DNA from: Candidatus Zixiibacteriota bacterium | Lineage (GTDB): Bacteria; SM23-81 | Direction: 5' to 3' | Length of the DNA: 8,039 nucleotides | Assembly: GCA_030628225.1 (NCBI GenBank) | Contig: DAOVRJ010000109.1 | Coordinates: 1-8,039, forward strand | Shown: in pieces, positions 5,701-8,039 of the stretch | Layout: each line of letters starts with the position of its first letter | Numbering within the stretch: the stretch's first letter is position 1 | Made by a program: the position numbers and the translations under genes | Notes under the pieces: model-generated | Told to the model about the DNA's origin: nothing | Databases searched by the model: none | The model's input: the letters and a program-made list of their open reading frames with translations, nothing else

Positions 5701-7851
5701 CGACAACGAACAGGAATCCCCCAAAGCTTCCAGGATAGAGGACAACTGACTCTTATCTCCGACAATCTCCTTGGCTTTCAGGGCCTGCATAAAAAGCCGA
5801 TAGACCTCCTCTGGATTAGAGACAGCCCGGGCTCTCTCAGCGGCCTTTGGGGAATACACAGATGACTTGGCATACTCACCGGCCCGATGAAAATGATCGG
5901 CCATAGCCACCAGATCTCTATTGCCTGAAGATCGCCTTTCCAACCGCAGGGCAATATTCCGATGAAGCTTTTTACGAACATCGGGGGCAATGGACTCATA
6001 CAGGCTTTCTCTTAATCCCGTTTTGGCGAAATAATACAAGTTCTCCCGCCCACCAGCGGCTGGTTCCCTGGTCAAAAAACCATCCATCAGAGCGTCTCTC
6101 AAATAGGCATAAAAATTCGACCCGGGGAGAACCAACACTTGCCGGAGATCTTCCAGCCGAAACCCGTCGCCGATCACGGCGGTGGCGGATAGAAGCTCTC
6201 TGACTCCCTGACTCATACCTGCGATGGCAACCTGATTTATGTCATCCAGGGTCCGCGGAAATCTGAGCTGCAGCAGCCGATCGCGATCCAGTGACCAGTC
6301 TCCTGCACAGGGAACCAGTATCTTGTGAGCGCGTATGGCCGCGATGAACTCCTCCACATACAGCGGATTACCCCTGGATTGCTGATAGAGATAGTCTTTG
6401 AGCTTTTCTTCCCCATCCAGCAGCTTGAACCGGGAACGAATCAACTGGGCCACAGCTGGCTTTGTCAGTGGCCGCAACTTTAAAGTGCGCACGGGAGAAC
6501 CCGCTCCTCTTTTCTGGAAAGACAGCAGCGACGACCTTCTTTCTTCATCGAGCCGGGATGCCTGATAACTGGCACAGATCATGATGGGATGGCCAGAGAG
6601 CCGATCCAATAGGTAGTCGAGAAAGGGCAATAGAGCCAGATCACTGGACTCGAGATCCTCGATGAGAAGCAGGGGGGCTCTGGAGAACTGGCTGATTTGA
6701 CGACAGATCAGCTCCCAGGCCCGGTAACCCTCCCCAGGGACCTCACCGGGCACATGGAAAACAGGCATCTCGATAGCCAGGCTGCTCAGCTGTGGAATGC
6801 CCCCACACCCCCAGTTGTGCCCAAACACGGCGGTCCCCTGTAGCTGACAGCTAATGGCAAACTCTTTCAGGAGCCGCGACTTTCCAATCCCAAATTCCCC
6901 CTCTATAAAAACCAGGCGCGCCTCTCCGGCCATCACCTCCTGATGCCATCTACGCAGGCGAGCTATCTGGGACTCTCGGCCCACAAACTGGCTTGGAGGC
7001 AGAATGCCCGTGGCTCGTTCCTGATCACCTGTCAGGGCGTAACCAGCATCCCGGCGCAGGCTGTCCAGAACCGCCGAGGCAGTGGGAAATCGATCCAGAG
7101 GATCTTTCTCCAAAAGCTTGAGCACAATTCTCTCAAGGGCTCCAGGGATCTTCTTATTGTACATCCGGGGAGATTTGGGAATCAGCTCCAGATGATTGCG
7201 CAAAATGCCGTGGGCATCTTTGGCCCGGAAGGGGTTTTCCCCGGTGAGCACCTCGTAGAGAGTAACACCCAGAGAGTAGAGGTCGGCACGATGATCCACG
7301 GCTCCTCCACGAATCATCTCCGGCGCAAAATACTCCAAAGTCCCCGATAATTGAACCCCACCTGCGGCAACCTTCGTCGTGGCCAGGCCAAAATCAACGA
7401 GCTTAGCGATGGGCGGTCCCTGGGGACGGGATTGAAGAAGAATATTGCTGGGTTTCACATCCTGGTGGATGAGACCGTAGGCATGCAAATAATCCAAAGC
7501 CAGGCAGATGTCTGCCAGGATGGAGTAAAAATCGACCTCCGTGATCTTCTGGAAAAGAGACTGATCGAACGGAGGCCCTTTTACGTATTCCATGACAAAA
7601 TACGGTTTCTTCTTTGATGTCAGACCAAAATTTAGTATTTTGACTATGTACGGATGATCAAGCTGACTGAGAAGGGAGAATTCGTCTCGCAGGCTTTGCG
7701 CACCCTCGAGGTCAGCAGAACCAAAACCCAGCACCTTCAAGGCTACCGGGATTTTATCCCCGACCAAATGAGCCTGATATACCGAGCCGATGGATCCTGC
7801 ACCCAATTTTCGACCTATCACGTATCGAGCATCGATGATCCGTGTGCTCAT
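2758..7851 (-). CDS. Ser/Thr kinase - AAA ATPase - TPR - GAF - sigma-54-type AAA+ - Fis HTH regulator
   Basis: This gene encodes 1697 residues from the ATG at 7851, with GAGAG eight bases upstream; a GTG at 7866 adds five residues. Numbering is from the ATG. Residues 9-265 are a Hanks kinase: glycine loop 16-25, Lys39, HQDVKPSN 129-136 (Asp131), DFG 153-155, APE 176-178; the catalytic residues are present, but Gln replaces Arg of HRD. Residues 289 to about 600 are an AAA_16-type ATPase (FVGRE, Walker A GEFGIGKS 318-325, LLLIED ending at 399), as in PknK-like kinases. About 665-1175 hold roughly twelve TPRs with 40-residue spacing. GAF covers about 1205-1362. The sigma-54-type AAA+ domain (1385-1615) has GESGTGKE 1413-1420, Asp1483-Glu1484 and RKDLFYRLN, but KIATGV (1460-1465) in place of GAFTGA. 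A Fis-type HTH is at 1659-1693. No membrane segment is seen, so it is cytoplasmic. Its targets are unknown. Confidence 0.95.
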   Translation of the reverse strand: MSTRIIDARYVIGRKLGAGSIGSVYQAHLVGDKIPVALKVLGFGSADLEGAQSLRDEFSLLSQLDHPYIVKILNFGLTSKKKPYFVMEYVKGPPFDQSLFQKITEVDFYSILADICLALDYLHAYGLIHQDVKPSNILLQSRPQGPPIAKLVDFGLATTKVAAGGVQLSGTLEYFAPEMIRGGAVDHRADLYSLGVTLYEVLTGENPFRAKDAHGILRNHLELIPKSPRMYNKKIPGALERIVLKLLEKDPLDRFPTASAVLDSLRRDAGYALTGDQERATGILPPSQFVGRESQIARLRRWHQEVMAGEARLVFIEGEFGIGKSRLLKEFAISCQLQGTAVFGHNWGCGGIPQLSSLAIEMPVFHVPGEVPGEGYRAWELICRQISQFSRAPLLLIEDLESSDLALLPFLDYLLDRLSGHPIMICASYQASRLDEERRSSLLSFQKRGAGSPVRTLKLRPLTKPAVAQLIRSRFKLLDGEEKLKDYLYQQSRGNPLYVEEFIAAIRAHKILVPCAGDWSLDRDRLLQLRFPRTLDDINQVAIAGMSQGVRELLSATAVIGDGFRLEDLRQVLVLPGSNFYAYLRDALMDGFLTREPAAGGRENLYYFAKTGLRESLYESIAPDVRKKLHRNIALRLERRSSGNRDLVAMADHFHRAGEYAKSSVYSPKAAERARAVSNPEEVYRLFMQALKAKEIVGDKSQLSSILEALGDSCSLSGRYAEGLQHYNRVLSQLVEPGSVAVMELQRKRAVLFRKQSQFEKALTILDEALAQAHGPGLNLSRARILAEIGWINRMKSDYEGALTALMKSLKLLRWGQDRADTAQVLNRLGVVSWTLGRYQEAQCYYERALKIYQELGDQERIAVLLDNLGLVYLNQGQGERAIEKFQECHHLRRTTADVFGEAKVCHNLAWAYAESGEWDQATTFYLQSQRIKMRLGDLEGLALTLNNLGILHMHRGMWSEAERCQEEALRIRKQLDNKYGLGASYDNFGDLARAKGEWKAAFGHYKRAQRLRTEIKDEVGACISLFNLGCLDVDQGHHQKAERSLLASRDCLERFENPVDLVQVDLALAELYLAMDRLDKAREFGSRSLSGASQAGVALLRAEAARTMATIEALSGNEAGSDELFVQSIEILKKLPARYELAKTYFMRGTTKQKGLRVRESIRYFRESLMIFQKLGVKHFMSRIEKRLESLQAVLDRQESAELFTLYTMSEILNSMHDLDLLLERVLDLAIDMLHAERGAIIFYDWEQDDFQVKIARSMEKQTLSDALEISRSTVKNVAMLGKPIVVDNALQDDQFNRWQSVSMYNIMSILCVPLKIKGKIIGTIYLDNRSVPGIFSARDISFLESFSNLTAMAIENAKLYSQLYGENVYLKKELNTKYKHDNFVGNSKTMQDIFNVIEKVSPSRASVLVLGESGTGKELVARLIHYSSPRKDRPFLKVNCAALTESLLETELFGIEEKIATGVKSRKGKFELADGGTIFLDEICDMSLSTQAKVLRVLQEREFERVGGSSTIKVDVRIISATNQEPQRAITERKFRKDLFYRLNTVTINIPPLRDRKEDIPFLIDYFMNKYCLENERERIIISAEAMEAFMKYDWPGNVRELENFVQRGVVMADGKLFPIEYVPSIVIGEGQEMTVSVPSGYSKLEDLLAFIERTTIEKSLREHGFVQVKAAKSLGIRESVLRYKMHKYNMKSSK

Positions 7852-7937
7852 CCTTCCAACTCTCACATCTGTGCCATATGGCGGGAAAAAGGTGTGTGAC
7901 CTCTCTTTCCGGTCTTAAAAAGATAGGGAACATTTCC

Positions 7938-7966
7938 ATTATAGGCCGAATTGGCAGGGGAGTCAA
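7938..7966 (-). promoter_or_regulatory. Sigma-70 promoter of the large regulator
   Basis: TTGACT (7966-7961), a 17-base spacer and TATAAT (7943-7938) on the minus strand match the consensus at 11 of 12 positions. Transcription would start near 7931, about 80 bases before the ATG. The regulator therefore looks constitutively transcribed rather than sigma-54-dependent. Confidence 0.8.
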
Positions 7967-7988
7967 GAGATTTAGAAAAAATTCTTGA
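7963..7988. promoter_or_regulatory. Dyad spanning the two divergent -35 boxes
   Basis: TCAAGA (7963-7968) and TCTTGA (7983-7988) form a 6-bp inverted repeat with a 14-base centre. Each arm overlaps one of the two -35 elements. The symmetry could be an operator, or could simply arise from two back-to-back TTGAC boxes. Confidence 0.35.
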
Positions 7989-8013
7989 CAATTTCCCACT
8001 TTTGATGTAGTAT
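7985..8013 (+). promoter_or_regulatory. Divergent sigma-70 promoter for a gene beyond the window
   Basis: TTGACA (7985-7990), a 17-base spacer and TAGTAT (8008-8013) lie on the plus strand. Transcription would begin near 8020 and leave the window. The two promoters are back to back, with 18 bases between -35 boxes, so the unseen gene may be coregulated with the kinase/sigma-54 regulator. A direct repeat CACCGT x2 (8020-8031) sits at the expected start site. Confidence 0.65.
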
Positions 8014-8039
8014 GAAGTTCACCGTCACCGTGTACTAAG

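Noticed and set aside
7849-7866. GTG at 7866 as start of the large regulator
   Set aside because: It has no Shine-Dalgarno. The ATG at 7851 has GAGAG eight bases upstream and starts at the usual distance before the kinase glycine loop. The choice is not certain.
3368-7899. Numerous 60-135-codon ORFs on the plus strand and in other minus frames
   Set aside because: All lie inside the 1697-residue gene, which has conserved domains from end to end; they are shadows of its codon usage.
1-8039. CRISPR arrays, tRNA or rRNA genes, transposases
   Set aside because: I found no regularly spaced direct repeats of CRISPR size, no cloverleaf or rRNA sequence, and no transposase or integrase motif.

Overview
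The window comes from a bacterium that uses sigma-54. It carries a very large kinase/sigma-54-type regulator, a textbook -24/-12 promoter and a second AAA+ protein of the sigma-54 activator family. Base composition is moderate, and several promoters match the sigma-70 consensus with 17-bp spacers. A possible lipoprotein and a TrkA-type potassium-transport remnant fit a Gram-negative, deep-branching phylum, but nothing here fixes the lineage. Every supported gene lies on the minus strand, so transcription runs from high to low coordinates. One plus-strand promoter near the right edge faces a gene outside the window.

Right part (2691-8039). A single gene of about 1.7 kb codons encodes, in order: a Hanks-type Ser/Thr kinase, an AAA_16-type ATPase, about twelve TPRs with 40-residue spacing, a GAF domain, a sigma-54-type AAA+ domain and a Fis-type HTH. 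It has a near-consensus sigma-70 promoter (7938-7966) and a strong intrinsic terminator (2691-2721). The AAA+ domain keeps its ATPase motifs, but the GAFTGA loop that normally contacts sigma-54 reads KIATGV. A divergent plus-strand promoter (7985-8013) sits back to back with the gene's own promoter, with a dyad joining the two -35 boxes.

Middle (1744-2690). This stretch looks like decayed, repeat-rich DNA. It holds the last ~67 codons of a TrkA/RCK-type protein without its front half, which break off at a mosaic of inverted repeats and hairpins (about 2341-2632). A doubtful 61-codon ORF follows. A consensus sigma-70 promoter (1825-1853) then drives a small, possibly lipid-anchored protein of unknown function (1237-1710).

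Left part (1-1236). About 400 bases with no conventional gene hold small ORFs, a long imperfect dyad (885-921) and an intrinsic terminator (792-820). Six bases past the terminator is a sigma-54 promoter with exact GG-N10-GC spacing (771-786). It faces a gene for a 79-residue single-pass membrane protein with an acidic, proline-rich tail, followed by a gene running off the window edge. That last product is a degenerate sigma-54-type AAA+ protein: its Walker A is intact, but the L1/GAFTGA segment is missing and the Walker B acidic pair is replaced by Lys-Ser.

Working idea (inference): the window pairs a multi-input kinase/enhancer-binding regulator with a sigma-54-dependent unit made of a small membrane protein and an ATPase-dead AAA+ protein. 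Whether the large regulator acts on that promoter is unknown, and its altered GAFTGA loop argues against simple direct activation.
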